A stretch of 64,000 nt of DNA. Source: Methanocella arvoryzae MRE50. GTDB taxonomy: Archaea > Halobacteriota > Methanocellia > Methanocellales > Methanocellaceae. Under the pieces are notes generated by a model. That model was not told the DNA's origin. It searched no databases and worked only from the letters and a program-made list of their open reading frames with translations. Position numbers and translations under genes: made by a program. The stretch covers positions 620,001 to 684,000 of the forward strand of contig NC_009464.1 of NCBI RefSeq assembly GCF_000063445.1, written 5' to 3'. Of the stretch, positions 54,309 to 62,057 are shown piece by piece (the stretch's first letter is position 1; the number at the start of each line of letters is the position of its first letter).

Positions 54309-55368
54309 GTGACTTTTGCATAAGTCGATAACAAGTATATGGGCATTGCAGCCGTTGGCGTTTTTATGCATAGTAAAAACGTTGGTACGGGCTGGCAGAT
54401 GCCCGTTTCTTGCTTCGATTGCCATTGTAAAATACTTTCTGACATACCGCTCATGATGCTGGAAGCGGTTGACTGGCAGCGTTTCCGATACCTCGAGAAG
54501 AATAATAAGATTGGGAGGCCTCCCCAGTACAGTCGGATCGCCTTGCTACGAGCACTTCTCTACATGGAACTGGCAAATCTCTCGAGTGTCAGTGAACTAG
54601 TAAGAATACTCAAGGGCGACAATTATAAAATGCGGATTCTCGGCTTCGACCAATTACCTAGTGAGAGCACGTTCAGCAGATTCAAAGACCAGGTAGACAC
54701 CGACCGGATCATGGTCCTGTTGACAAGCATGATCTGGAAGAAAAACCCGGATTTCATGAGCATGGTTGGGGTAGACAGTACCAGCCTCCCTGCGTTCACC
54801 CGGAGTGATCCTGAGGCCTCATGGGGGTACGATCACATCAATGATAAAATGTACTACGGGTACAAAATCCACTTACTTTACGATCTGATTACACTGGCGC
54901 CGATCTGCAGTATTGTCACTCCTGCCAACATGCATGACACTACACAACTACTGCCATTACAGAGGAAAATGGGCAGTCGCATACTCCTTGTTAAGGGATT
55001 GTTCGCTGACATTGCCTATGACTCTAAAGAGCACTTGGAACGCATATACCCGATCGGCATACCATTGATCAACCGAGTTAACCGGCGGAACACGAAGAAA
55101 GAGCTACCCAGGTACCGAATACAGGAGTACATCCCCTTCCACGACATCACCATGAACAAATTATATAAAAACAGGATGCACTGCGAGTACACGAACTACC
55201 TGTTGAAAGAGCACCTCACCTTAAAACGAGTAAAAACTACCGGAATCCTTCGAGTTACTGTAAAGACCGGACTCACCCTGATAGCACGACAGATACAAGT
55301 ACTCTACCAGGTTAAACAGGGAGCAAACCCCAGGACAACGATCATCGAGTGAATTATGCAAAAGTCTC
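54309..55368 (+). mobile_element. 1060-bp insertion sequence, IS5-like DDE type
   Basis: The ends GTGACTTTTGCATAAGTC (54309) and the inverted GAGACTTTTGCATAATTC (from 55368) match at 16 of 18 positions. ATATTATAT flanks both sides (54300-54308 and 55369-55377), a 9-bp target duplication. It carries one transposase gene filling the element. Intact ends, duplication and open frame indicate recent insertion. Confidence 0.9.
54339..55352 (+). CDS. DDE transposase
   Basis: The 337-residue protein has an N-terminal InsH-like (DUF772) helical region (GRPPQYSRIALLRALLYMEL, SESTFSRFKDQ) and a DDE core: Asp in VGVDSTSLPAF (about 146), Asp in FADIAYDSKEHL (about 224-228), and a Glu near CEYTNYLLKEH (about 283). 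It is close to the IS5 family, but the exact group cannot be fixed by eye. The stop lies at the inner edge of the right terminal repeat. Confidence 0.88.
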   Translation: MGIAAVGVFMHSKNVGTGWQMPVSCFDCHCKILSDIPLMMLEAVDWQRFRYLEKNNKIGRPPQYSRIALLRALLYMELANLSSVSELVRILKGDNYKMRILGFDQLPSESTFSRFKDQVDTDRIMVLLTSMIWKKNPDFMSMVGVDSTSLPAFTRSDPEASWGYDHINDKMYYGYKIHLLYDLITLAPICSIVTPANMHDTTQLLPLQRKMGSRILLVKGLFADIAYDSKEHLERIYPIGIPLINRVNRRNTKKELPRYRIQEYIPFHDITMNKLYKNRMHCEYTNYLLKEHLTLKRVKTTGILRVTVKTGLTLIARQIQVLYQVKQGANPRTTIIE

Positions 55369-55421
55369 ATATTATATAATAGACTCCGAAGAAGTATACT
55401 ATGAAGAGTAAAGATAGATTA

Positions 55422-55472
55422 ATGAAAATACGTAGAGTGATCAAACTGCTTGAAGAATGGGGGAGAAGATGA
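55422..55472 (+). pseudogene. HicA toxin remnant
   Basis: The 16-codon frame MKIRRVIKLLEEWGRR resembles the first helix of HicA toxins (MKxREVIKLLE-x-x-G). The rest, including the RNA-binding and catalytic His region, is gone. It ends in a TGA that overlaps the HicB ATG, the usual hicA-hicB spacing, so a deletion seems to have removed the toxin body. Confidence 0.5.
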
Positions 55473-55645
55473 CGAAGTACGCGATAATCATTGAGAAAGC
55501 GAAGGGAAATTATTCGGCCTATTGCCCGGATTTACCGGGCGTTATAGCTACTGGCCACACCACAGAGGAGACGATCCAGAAGATGAAAGAGGCTATCGAG
55601 TTTCACCTAGAAGGGCTGAAAGAGGGAAAACATCGCCATTCCTGA
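55469..55645 (+). CDS. HicB-family antitoxin
   Basis: The 58 residues (MTKYAIIIEKAKGNYSAYCP...) are a single HicB domain with DLPGVIATGHTTEETIQKMK and the closing helix EAIEFHLEGLKE. HicB neutralises HicA mRNA interferase. The ATG at 55469 is preferred to 55457; GGGGGAGA precedes it. No intact HicA is seen nearby. Confidence 0.8.
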   Translation: MTKYAIIIEKAKGNYSAYCPDLPGVIATGHTTEETIQKMKEAIEFHLEGLKEGKHRHS

Positions 55646-55892
55646 GCCCACAACTCAGGTCACATCGATCGAAGTGACAGTTTAAGAGTATTTTGTATAA
55701 CCGGTAGCACAACTGTTAGATTCATAGCTATGGCTGGAAGATACTAAAGTATTAGACTACAGGAAGCATGCCAAGTTCTTCATCGATCCTCACTTTTATT
55801 GATCGATAGTAACATGCTTATCATTACAAAGCTCCCTCAATCGGTACATAGAGACGAGACAGTAATCTCCCGAAGCCTGGCATCACCAGCTG

Positions 55893-56348
55893 ATGACTGC
55901 GAAAGCCCCACCACAATGGATTATCGGGCAGTTAGTCGCTTTCAACAGAAAATACCTGGAAAGCAAGTATACGGCAGAGATCGGGCACCTGAAGGAGATC
56001 ATGGAGAATAACGTTTACTGGACCCACCTTCACAAATGTTGCACGGATAAACAAGCCAAAAAGGCACCATGCCATAAGACTAAAAACGCTATGCTGTGCG
56101 CTGATCAGTGGCTAAGGCAGGAATTATCAGATGCCATAGGGCTGGGTGCGAAGTTCATCATCTGCGTCGGAAATGATGCGAAGGCCTGGGTATCAGAATG
56201 GGAAAAGGGGTCAGGAACCCGGGGCGTTCGTGTGTTCTACCTGCCGCACCCGTCCGGAGCGGCAAACGGGGCATGGAACCCGAAAGACAAAGAGAAAATG
56301 ATTGCGCTGAAATCGGCGATCACAGGCTTACTTACTACGATTGACTAA
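55893..56348 (+). CDS. uracil-DNA glycosylase superfamily-like protein, possibly truncated
   Basis: The 151 residues match the later two-thirds of family 4-like uracil-DNA glycosylases: VYWTHLHKCCTDKQAKKAPC, then LGAKFIICVGNDAKAWV, and an HPS motif in YLPHPSGAANGAW. The N-terminal glycine-rich motif with the catalytic residue (G-E-x-P-G type) is not in the frame; a stop lies about 15 codons upstream of the ATG. It may be a degraded or divergent member. Confidence 0.55.
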   Translation: MTAKAPPQWIIGQLVAFNRKYLESKYTAEIGHLKEIMENNVYWTHLHKCCTDKQAKKAPCHKTKNAMLCADQWLRQELSDAIGLGAKFIICVGNDAKAWVSEWEKGSGTRGVRVFYLPHPSGAANGAWNPKDKEKMIALKSAITGLLTTID

Positions 56349-56368
56349 TAATGAGATAATTATCTTTT

Positions 56369-56569
56369 TTAATTGACTTTTGTCCCCATAAGGGTGATTT
56401 TTACCTGCGTATATGGGACATCAAAATGACATTCGACGGCTTCGTGGATATTCTTGATGAGCTTGTTCCAGGTCTTAGCATAGGTATGGATCGCATGATC
56501 CACTCCAGAAGCGCATAGCTTGCCGCTTTCCTCATCGCTAAATACCTTAAAAGTGACCACGAAGCTCAT
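56369..56569 (-). CDS. small HicB-like protein
   Basis: The 66 residues from ATG at 56569 (MSFVVTFKVFSDEESGKLCA) end with KNIHEAVECHFDVPYTQVKI, the beta-alpha layout of short HicB-like antitoxins in which the helix is followed by a CHF segment. The longer frame to 56704 has no support. No HicA-like gene is beside it, so it is an orphan or serves another partner. Confidence 0.55.
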   Translation of the reverse strand: MSFVVTFKVFSDEESGKLCASGVDHAIHTYAKTWNKLIKNIHEAVECHFDVPYTQVKITLMGTKVN

Positions 56570-56885
56570 AGACTTAGCCCTGATGTTATTGTTTTGCCAT
56601 ACACGCTTAAATAACATTCTATGATGTTGATAGCTCAATACTAAGTTGCATTTATATGTATTAAAAGTACCTATTGCCTTAAAAGTGGGAAGTGCCCAGC
56701 CCATATTTAGGGTATTATTTGCTAGTCTATTGAAAAACGTCTGGAATTTGATTGGTATTCCATGAAAAAGTGATCTGTAGTTTTTCTGATCGGGTGTTTG
56801 CAGACCGCCAAGCCCGCCAAGATGCCAAGCCCGCCAAGAGATAATTTATCATGGGTCGCCAAGGTCCTTCTACTTTAACTTGGCG

Positions 56886-57214
56886 TTCCATGAAAAATTT
56901 ATCTCTTGGCGAGCTTGGCTCCTTGGCGTTCTTGGCGGTATTTTCGACCAATACAGGGCCAACTTTCAATTATTCATAGCCTCTACCTGAACATCCCATT
57001 TTTCATATGGTGTGTTCCATGAAAAATTAGCTCTTGGCGAGCTTGGCTCCTTGGCGTTCTTGGCGGTATTTTCGACATATGCAGGGCCAACTTACAATTT
57101 TTCATAGCCTTTACATGAATATTCCATTTTTCATGAGGCGAGTGCTTGGCGGTATTTTCGACCTATTCAGGGCCAACTTTCGATTTTTCATAGCCTTTAC
57201 ATGAAAATACCCAT
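56886..57214 (+). repeat. dispersed repeat A, three tandem copies
   Basis: A unit of about 128 bp (TTCCATGAAAAATT, CTTGGCGAGCTTGGCTCCTT, CTTGGCGGTATTTTCGAC, then AGGGCCAACTT and CATAGCCT) starts at 56886 and 57015; a third, shortened copy starts near 57145. Related CGCCAAG pieces extend left to 56759. An inverted copy lies at 37255-37440. No gene is likely in 56705-57311. Confidence 0.8.
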
Positions 57215-57311
57215 TTTCATCAAAAATCAATCAATGCGTACATTCAATCTTTGTTGTTAACCCTGCCAAGTCTTTTAAAAATATCACAAGAAATCCTAGC
57301 TGGTGGGAACA

Positions 57312-58001
57312 ATGAAGCCAGTGACCAGGATACTAGTCCAAATAGTCTTTTTATTTATTACTGCCTCGCTATTGATCGGCATCACAGTAACCGCAACTGC
57401 TGCAACTCCACCGAGTCAAGCAGCGGCTGACAATAGAACATCCGGAACGATAGCCGCCCCGCTAAAAATTAATGATAAAATCCCCGATTTCCAGGCCGAC
57501 GCCTACTACAAAGGCGACATCACAAAGATCAACACCGGAGATTACCGCGGTAAGTGGATGGTCTTCGTCTTCTACCCCGCAGACTTCACCTACGTCTGCC
57601 CCAAAGAACTCGAAGAGATGGCCACATATTACACTGACTTCACAGACCTCGGCGCAGAAGTCTTCAGCGTCAGCCGGGACTCGGCATACGTCCATAAGGC
57701 ATGGCACAACTCCACACCCCAGCTACAGGCCATCCAGTACCCGATGCTTGCAGACACGACAGGCAACATCTGCCGGACCTTCGGGACATTGAACGAAGCG
57801 GACGGCCTCTCTTACCGGGCGACCTTCATCGTGGATCCTGACGGATACGTGAAGGTGATCGAGATGAACGACAACAGCTTCGGCAGGAGCACAAAAGAAC
57901 TGCTTCGCAAGCTGGAGGCCGCTAAGTTCGTCCGGGATAACCCTGGCAAAGTCTGCCCGCCCAGCTGGGAGCCGGGAGAGGAGACGATAACACCAGGGTG
58001 A
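57312..58001 (+). CDS. exported typical 2-Cys peroxiredoxin
   Basis: The 229 residues have an N-terminal signal peptide or anchor (about residues 4-29) and a Prx1/AhpC domain. The peroxidatic Cys is in PADFTYVCPKELEEM; the resolving Cys lies in the C-terminal GKVCPPSWEPGEE. It reduces peroxides outside the membrane, which is unusual for this enzyme class. ATG at 57312 follows GGTGGG. Two broken copies lie at 48.3 and 52.0 kb. Confidence 0.9.
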   Translation: MKPVTRILVQIVFLFITASLLIGITVTATAATPPSQAAADNRTSGTIAAPLKINDKIPDFQADAYYKGDITKINTGDYRGKWMVFVFYPADFTYVCPKELEEMATYYTDFTDLGAEVFSVSRDSAYVHKAWHNSTPQLQAIQYPMLADTTGNICRTFGTLNEADGLSYRATFIVDPDGYVKVIEMNDNSFGRSTKELLRKLEAAKFVRDNPGKVCPPSWEPGEETITPG

Positions 58002-58068
58002 GTTCTATGGAACCATTGTTGAGAGATCTAAATACCCGTCCCGGCTTTTAAGGTCAGGGAGGCGCCCG

Positions 58069-58169
58069 GAGGTAAAGGAGGAACGTTCAAGCTGGGACTT
58101 CAGAGAGGTTCGGAGGTCTATGAGGGAGGTCATAGGAGGCATTTAGAGGTAAAGGAGGAACGTTTCAAG
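58069..58169 (+). repeat. repeat B direct copies
   Basis: GAGGTAAAGGAGGAACGTT occurs at 58069-58087 and 58146-58164, each followed by a TCAAG-type end. The 17 bp GAACGTTCAAGCTGGGA at 58081-58097 is found inverted at 37645-37661. Confidence 0.6.
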
Positions 58170-58196
58170 ACAGGGCATTCGAGAAGCTATCGTTAA

Positions 58197-58242
58197 CTAT
58201 TTATAACACATGTAAACTATTATTTACACGTGTTAACACATG
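58197..58242 (+). promoter_or_regulatory. promoter and operator of the MNT-HEPN pair
   Basis: AACACATGTAAA (58205-58216) is an inverted copy of TTTACACGTGTT (58223-58234; 11 of 12 match), and a third half-site AACACATG follows at 58235-58242. A TATA box TATTTATAAC at 58198-58207 puts the start of transcription near the GTG at 58230, so the mRNA may be leaderless. The arrangement suggests tight autoregulation. Confidence 0.6.
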
Positions 58243-58760
58243 ATAACATTCAGAAGGTACTGAGATTATTCTTTGATGGTCCAGCGGTCCGGTTGCATGT
58301 CAGAGAGGTAGCCCGTCGTGCGGACCTGTCCCCGCCCGGGGCAAAGAAGATCCTCGAAGCGCTGGAGAAGGATGGCCTGCTAATAAGAGAGCCTACGCCA
58401 ATCGTCGTGGAGTACAGGGGCAACTACGACAGCGAGATCTTCCTTGCATGGAAGCGTTCGATGAACTTATTTTCACTCCACTCTTGCGGCCTAATCAAAT
58501 ACTTGACAGACTATTATAGCATACCAGAATGTATCGTACTTTTCGGAAGCTATTCGAGAGGCGAGGACACTGCACAAAGTGATATCGATCTTGCTATAGT
58601 AACCGAGAAGAAAGACATTCCGGAGACGTTTGAGTTCGAGGAAAAGCTCAGACGTAAAATAAGCATTCACTTAATCAAGAACATGAGGGATGTCGATTCG
58701 GGATTTATCAATAGCCTGGCAAACGGAATTGTACTTTATGGGTACCTGGAGGCGGTATAA
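58230..58760 (+). CDS. winged-helix plus nucleotidyltransferase (MNT) protein
   Basis: The 176 residues combine an N-terminal winged-helix domain (VREVARRADLSPPGAKKILE) with a minimal nucleotidyltransferase (CIVLFGSYSRGEDTAQSDID, LAIV). This is the antitoxin half of a HEPN/MNT module, here able to bind its own promoter. GTG start. The next gene begins directly after the stop. Confidence 0.85.
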   Translation: MLTHDNIQKVLRLFFDGPAVRLHVREVARRADLSPPGAKKILEALEKDGLLIREPTPIVVEYRGNYDSEIFLAWKRSMNLFSLHSCGLIKYLTDYYSIPECIVLFGSYSRGEDTAQSDIDLAIVTEKKDIPETFEFEEKLRRKISIHLIKNMRDVDSGFINSLANGIVLYGYLEAV

Positions 58761-59195
58761 TTGAAACCTTTTCAGTATTATGTAGATATGGAGATGGTCC
58801 GGCAGGGATCTAAAGATAGGAATACTGCCAATAATATCCTCACCCGGGCAACCAAAAGGCTCGGCTTCATCCGCTTGCAGGAGATAAATCAAGATACAGC
58901 ACCCTTCATTTTCGAAGATGCCTACGAAGTCATGCGAGAATGCGTTCATGCATTGATGATTACAGAAGGCTATAAGCCGTTTTCTCATGAAGCTACTGTT
59001 GCATATCTTAATGATAAGCGGAAAGAGTATTTTGAAGAGAAGCTTGTGAGGGCATTCGACCGTTACAGGGTGATCAGAAACGACATCATGTACAGGGCTA
59101 ATTCGACCAGTATGGAAGAGACCATCAAAGCCCTTGAGATAGCTGACGAATTTGTGAGAATAACACGAGAGTTATTAGATAAAAACAAGTTATAA
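58761..59195 (+). CDS. HEPN-domain protein paired with the MNT gene
   Basis: TTG start directly after the MNT stop, with GGAGG 8 bases upstream. The 144 residues are helical; the motif usually read R-x4-H appears as YRVIRNDIMYRANST, where the His position is Tyr. It overlaps the RNase HI gene's end by 6 bases on the other strand. A paralogue lies at 61609. Confidence 0.8.
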   Translation: MKPFQYYVDMEMVRQGSKDRNTANNILTRATKRLGFIRLQEINQDTAPFIFEDAYEVMRECVHALMITEGYKPFSHEATVAYLNDKRKEYFEEKLVRAFDRYRVIRNDIMYRANSTSMEETIKALEIADEFVRITRELLDKNKL

Positions 59196-59717
59196 TTTAG
59201 GAATTTGCTTCATTAGCATTTTATTTTCCTCAGTCAGCCGTGCAACCTCCGCTTCGAGAAATTTGATGTATTCTGCTGCCGATTCAGCCTTTTGCCGTCT
59301 ATTGATACTGCTGGTGGCCTTTGCCGGACCCTTTTTAGGGCTCTCCGAGGCCCCATGTCGGTTCCTGATATCTGCATCAGCCTTGTTTTTCTCCCGGGGG
59401 ATCCACTCGATCCTGACGTCCAGCCTTTTCTTCTCGATGAGCGCCAGTATAGCCTGTCGTTTCAGGTTCAGGTGCGGGTAATTGATCCGGTACTTCCCGT
59501 TCAGCTGGTTCACCACAAGCTGACTGTCAGACTGGATGGTCGCCTTCGCCCCGGCAGGCAGGTGCTCCAGTGCCAGGATCACGCCGTTATATTCCGCCTC
59601 GTTGTTGGTGGCGCCTTTCTGGTGAGTGAAATAGACTTCGTCGTCCGAGAAGTGGGCAGCACTGTGGCCTGAGCCGCTGCCGTCTACGAAGATGATTTTC
59701 CGGCCGGATTCTGACAT
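59190..59717 (-). CDS. ribonuclease HI with C-terminal coiled coil
   Basis: The 175 residues carry the RNase H acidic residues: Asp in IIFVDGSGSGHSAAH, Glu in ATNNEAEYNGVIL, Asp in TIQSDSQLVVNQL and Asp in REKNKADADIRNR. This archaeal/plant-like single-domain form cuts RNA in RNA-DNA hybrids. After about residue 125 comes a basic linker and a coiled coil (KFLEAEVARLTEENKMLMKQ) not needed for catalysis, perhaps for partner binding. Confidence 0.9.
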   Translation of the reverse strand: MSESGRKIIFVDGSGSGHSAAHFSDDEVYFTHQKGATNNEAEYNGVILALEHLPAGAKATIQSDSQLVVNQLNGKYRINYPHLNLKRQAILALIEKKRLDVRIEWIPREKNKADADIRNRHGASESPKKGPAKATSSINRRQKAESAAEYIKFLEAEVARLTEENKMLMKQIPKL

Positions 59718-59872
59718 AGTATGCCTCTGGTGTCCGATATATCAGAGTGGATGAGGGAAGTATTTATCGCAGGAAGCCCCGGTGACAAGGAATTTGAATG
59801 CTTATCAGGCAACACCCCCGATTTTCCGCTTTATATACGGACAATTTTGAATGCTATGCAAGCGATATGCAG

Positions 59873-59902
59873 GCAAGTATTTATAGTCGGGAGAGTACTT
59901 GC
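59873..59902. promoter_or_regulatory. inverted repeat around a promoter
   Basis: GCAAGTA (59873-59879) and TACTTGC (59896-59902) surround a TTTATAG stretch, 31 bases before the small frame at 59933. It may be an operator. Confidence 0.4.
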
Positions 59903-59932
59903 AAAATTGTAAGTCATGGGGAGTATTGCAGT

Positions 59933-60079
59933 ATGATCAAAGCAGTGAACAGCATACTACTGGCCTTAAACGGCGGTATGAGCGACCAGGAGCTGGCCGA
60001 GATAAAGGAAAGATCTATCAAACAGCAGAGGCAAGTCGAAGAGTTACGGGCGATAGTGAAGATGACTCTTGCCAGGTAA
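59933..60079 (+). CDS. small protein, 48 residues
   Basis: The frame MIKAVNSILLALNGGMSDQE to TLAR is charged and helical, with a plausible GGGGAG 12 bases upstream and a promoter-like repeat before it. A longer frame from 59798 is not supported. Function unknown; it could also be chance. Confidence 0.35.
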   Translation: MIKAVNSILLALNGGMSDQELAEIKERSIKQQRQVEELRAIVKMTLAR

Positions 60080-60351
60080 TTTTTCAGTCTTTTTTGCAGT
60101 CCGTCGGCCCGAACATTAATTCAAGGGTCACTTTTATATTTAACAACTAGATTTAAAATATGAATAGGATAGAAGAGGGAATTTGAGGTGAGGCTAATTA
60201 AATCCGGGTCAATGAAGTATGAGACACTATTTTTGTTAGTCTTTGGTGAAAGTATGTATAGGTTGGAGCGTTACTAATCGAGTAACATTAATCTGGCTGT
60301 TGCGGAGGTATCCAGATCCAAAACAAAAACGCAGAAGGGGGAATTGCGATT

Positions 60352-60705
60352 GTGGACGACGAGACAGCGATCGTCGACATATACAGCAAGATCCTCAGGG
60401 CGAGCAAAATCCCGATTGCCTTTGTAGCCTACGATGGACAGGATGCTATCCAAAAATTCATGGACTCTAATCCCCGGCCCCGTATAGTGATCATGGATTA
60501 TCGCATGCCCGCCATGAACGGCCTGGAAGTATCTAAGCGAATATGGCAAATCGAACCTTCCACTAAAGTCATCATTATCAGCGCGGACACAGGCGTGAGA
60601 GAAGAAGCGCTGAGCGCAGGCGCTACGGCATTTATCCAGAAGCCCGCCAGCCTCAAGGACATCATTATAGAAGTCAAGTGCGTGATCGACGGACTGAAGT
60701 GCTGA
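60352..60705 (+). CDS. stand-alone response regulator receiver domain 1
   Basis: The receiver has the phosphorylated Asp in VIMDYRMPAMNG, the Thr/Ser-type switch in VIIISADTG and the Lys in FIQKPASLKD, so it should be a phosphotransfer target. From GTG at 60352 the first strand is incomplete: the homologous neighbour begins EGGIAIVDDE. In frame upstream are EGGIA codons but no ATG/GTG/TTG, only ATC/ATT (60316, 60343), with GGAGG near 60304. The start is therefore uncertain. No output domain. Confidence 0.8.
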   Translation: MDDETAIVDIYSKILRASKIPIAFVAYDGQDAIQKFMDSNPRPRIVIMDYRMPAMNGLEVSKRIWQIEPSTKVIIISADTGVREEALSAGATAFIQKPASLKDIIIEVKCVIDGLKC

Positions 60706-60908
60706 TCTATGCAGATTCTGACTCATAAATCCATTTAAGATAATACCTTTTTGATAGAAAGAATTAATAATTGTTGAAAATTTTACAATAAGTAGCAACA
60801 ATAAGTTTGCCATTCCCCGGCTACAGGAGTCGCCGGAGGCACGATCTGCGGCTCACGAGTGGGAAGGAGCGACACTGAGCACATATCATGCGCTATTGAG
60901 GGTAAAAA

Positions 60909-61307
60909 TTGCATAGTGTAATATGGGAAGGCGGCATCGCTATAGTAGACGATGAAAAAGTAATCATCGAGCTCTACAACATAATTTTCAGGATGAAGGG
61001 GATCCCTGTTACTTTTATTGCCTATGACGGGGAGGAGGCAGTAAGGAAGTTCCGGGAGTCCAGCCCCAGGCCGCAAGTCATGATTATGGACTACCGCATG
61101 CCAATTATGGATGGCGTTGAGGCTGCCCGGACCATACTGAGCCTGGAGCCTGACACAAAGATTATTTTTGTCAGCGCAGACACTGGCGCCCGAGAAGAAG
61201 CGATGAAAGCCGGCGCCGCCGCATTTTTAGAGAAGCCCGCAGGCCTTAAAGAGATCATAGACCAGGTCGAAAAAGTGATGAGCCAGAAATCGACCATCGT
61301 CAAGTAG
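60909..61307 (+). CDS. stand-alone response regulator receiver domain 2
   Basis: TTG start after GAGGG. The 132 residues contain the full receiver: IAIVDDE, MIMDYRMPIMDG (phospho-Asp), IIFVSADTG and FLEKPAGLKE. It is a paralogue of the one 200 bases upstream. No output domain, so it likely acts by binding a partner, perhaps in chemotaxis or signal relay. No kinase is nearby. Confidence 0.85.
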   Translation: MHSVIWEGGIAIVDDEKVIIELYNIIFRMKGIPVTFIAYDGEEAVRKFRESSPRPQVMIMDYRMPIMDGVEAARTILSLEPDTKIIFVSADTGAREEAMKAGAAAFLEKPAGLKEIIDQVEKVMSQKSTIVK

Positions 61308-61446
61308 CTCGTTTTTACTTCCGGCGAACATCACACCTTCCAGGGCCAAACCCTGTAACAGCCGGATAATCGGCAGGAAAAGCTCAAAAGGACACCTGCC
61401 CTACATCCGATCATTGTCAGACAGATCGAGAGACAGAGGGGTAAAG

Positions 61447-61586
61447 AGCCTGAGGGAGAGAGCCTGAGGGAGAGAGCCTGAGGGAGAGAGCCTGAGGGAG
61501 AGAGCCTGAGGGAGAGAGCCTGAGGGAGAGAGCCTGAGGGAGAGAGCCTGAGGGAGAGAGTCTGAGGGAGAGAGTCTGAGGGACAG
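61447..61586 (+). repeat. minisatellite, ten 14-bp units
   Basis: AGCCTGAGGGAGAG is repeated eight times perfectly, then twice with C to T changes and a changed last end. It lies directly before the RBS (GGAGG at 61596-61600) and GTG start of the HEPN gene at 61609. The 14-base period is not a multiple of three, so it does not encode a simple repeat protein. Copy number may vary. Confidence 0.9.
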
Positions 61587-61608
61587 ATAGATACCGGAGG
61601 ATGCGCAG

Positions 61609-62052
61609 GTGAAGCCATTCGAGGACTACGTGAAAGAAGGCATTGTAAGTAAGGAAGCCAGGAGCATAAACAGAGCCAGAGAGTTAATCAATAATGCCCG
61701 GGTAAAGTTAGATCTGGTCGCCGTCCAGGAGCTCAGCCCTGAGACAGCGCCTTTCCGGTTCATGGGCGCTTACGAAGTCATGAACGACTGCATATCGAGC
61801 CTCATGGCACTCGACGGATACGCCACAGAGTCCCACGGTGCGAGAGTTTCATACATCGAAGACAAATACCAGGGCTACTACGGGACCAAACTCGTCAGAT
61901 CCTTAGCCCAGTACACCGGGTTCAGGAACGACATCGTAAACCGGGCTATATCCGTCAACGTAGACCAGGCCGCTGAAGCTATCCGGGTGGCCAGAGAATT
62001 CCTGAGGGTGACGCGGGATATTGTGAGTGCTAAGCTTACGATTCTAGTTTAG
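61609..62052 (+). CDS. HEPN-domain protein, orphan paralogue
   Basis: GTG start, 147 residues, clearly related to the HEPN at 58761: both start MKPF, share ELSPETAPFRF/EINQDTAPFIF-type sequence and the late motif RNDIVNRA, again without the usual His. No nucleotidyltransferase gene adjoins it, unlike the other two HEPN genes. The minisatellite just upstream may affect its expression. Confidence 0.75.
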   Translation: MKPFEDYVKEGIVSKEARSINRARELINNARVKLDLVAVQELSPETAPFRFMGAYEVMNDCISSLMALDGYATESHGARVSYIEDKYQGYYGTKLVRSLAQYTGFRNDIVNRAISVNVDQAAEAIRVAREFLRVTRDIVSAKLTILV

Positions 62053-62057
62053 AGGCA

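Noticed and set aside
59721-59912. 63-codon plus-strand frame after RNase HI
   Set aside because: It overlaps promoter-like inverted repeats and has no RBS or recognisable protein pattern.
61447-61586. CRISPR array
   Set aside because: The units are contiguous 14-mers without spacers; no cas genes are seen anywhere in the window.
61331-61618. 95-codon minus-strand frame rich in Leu/Ser/Pro
   Set aside because: It is created by the 14-bp minisatellite being read through; period is not a multiple of three.
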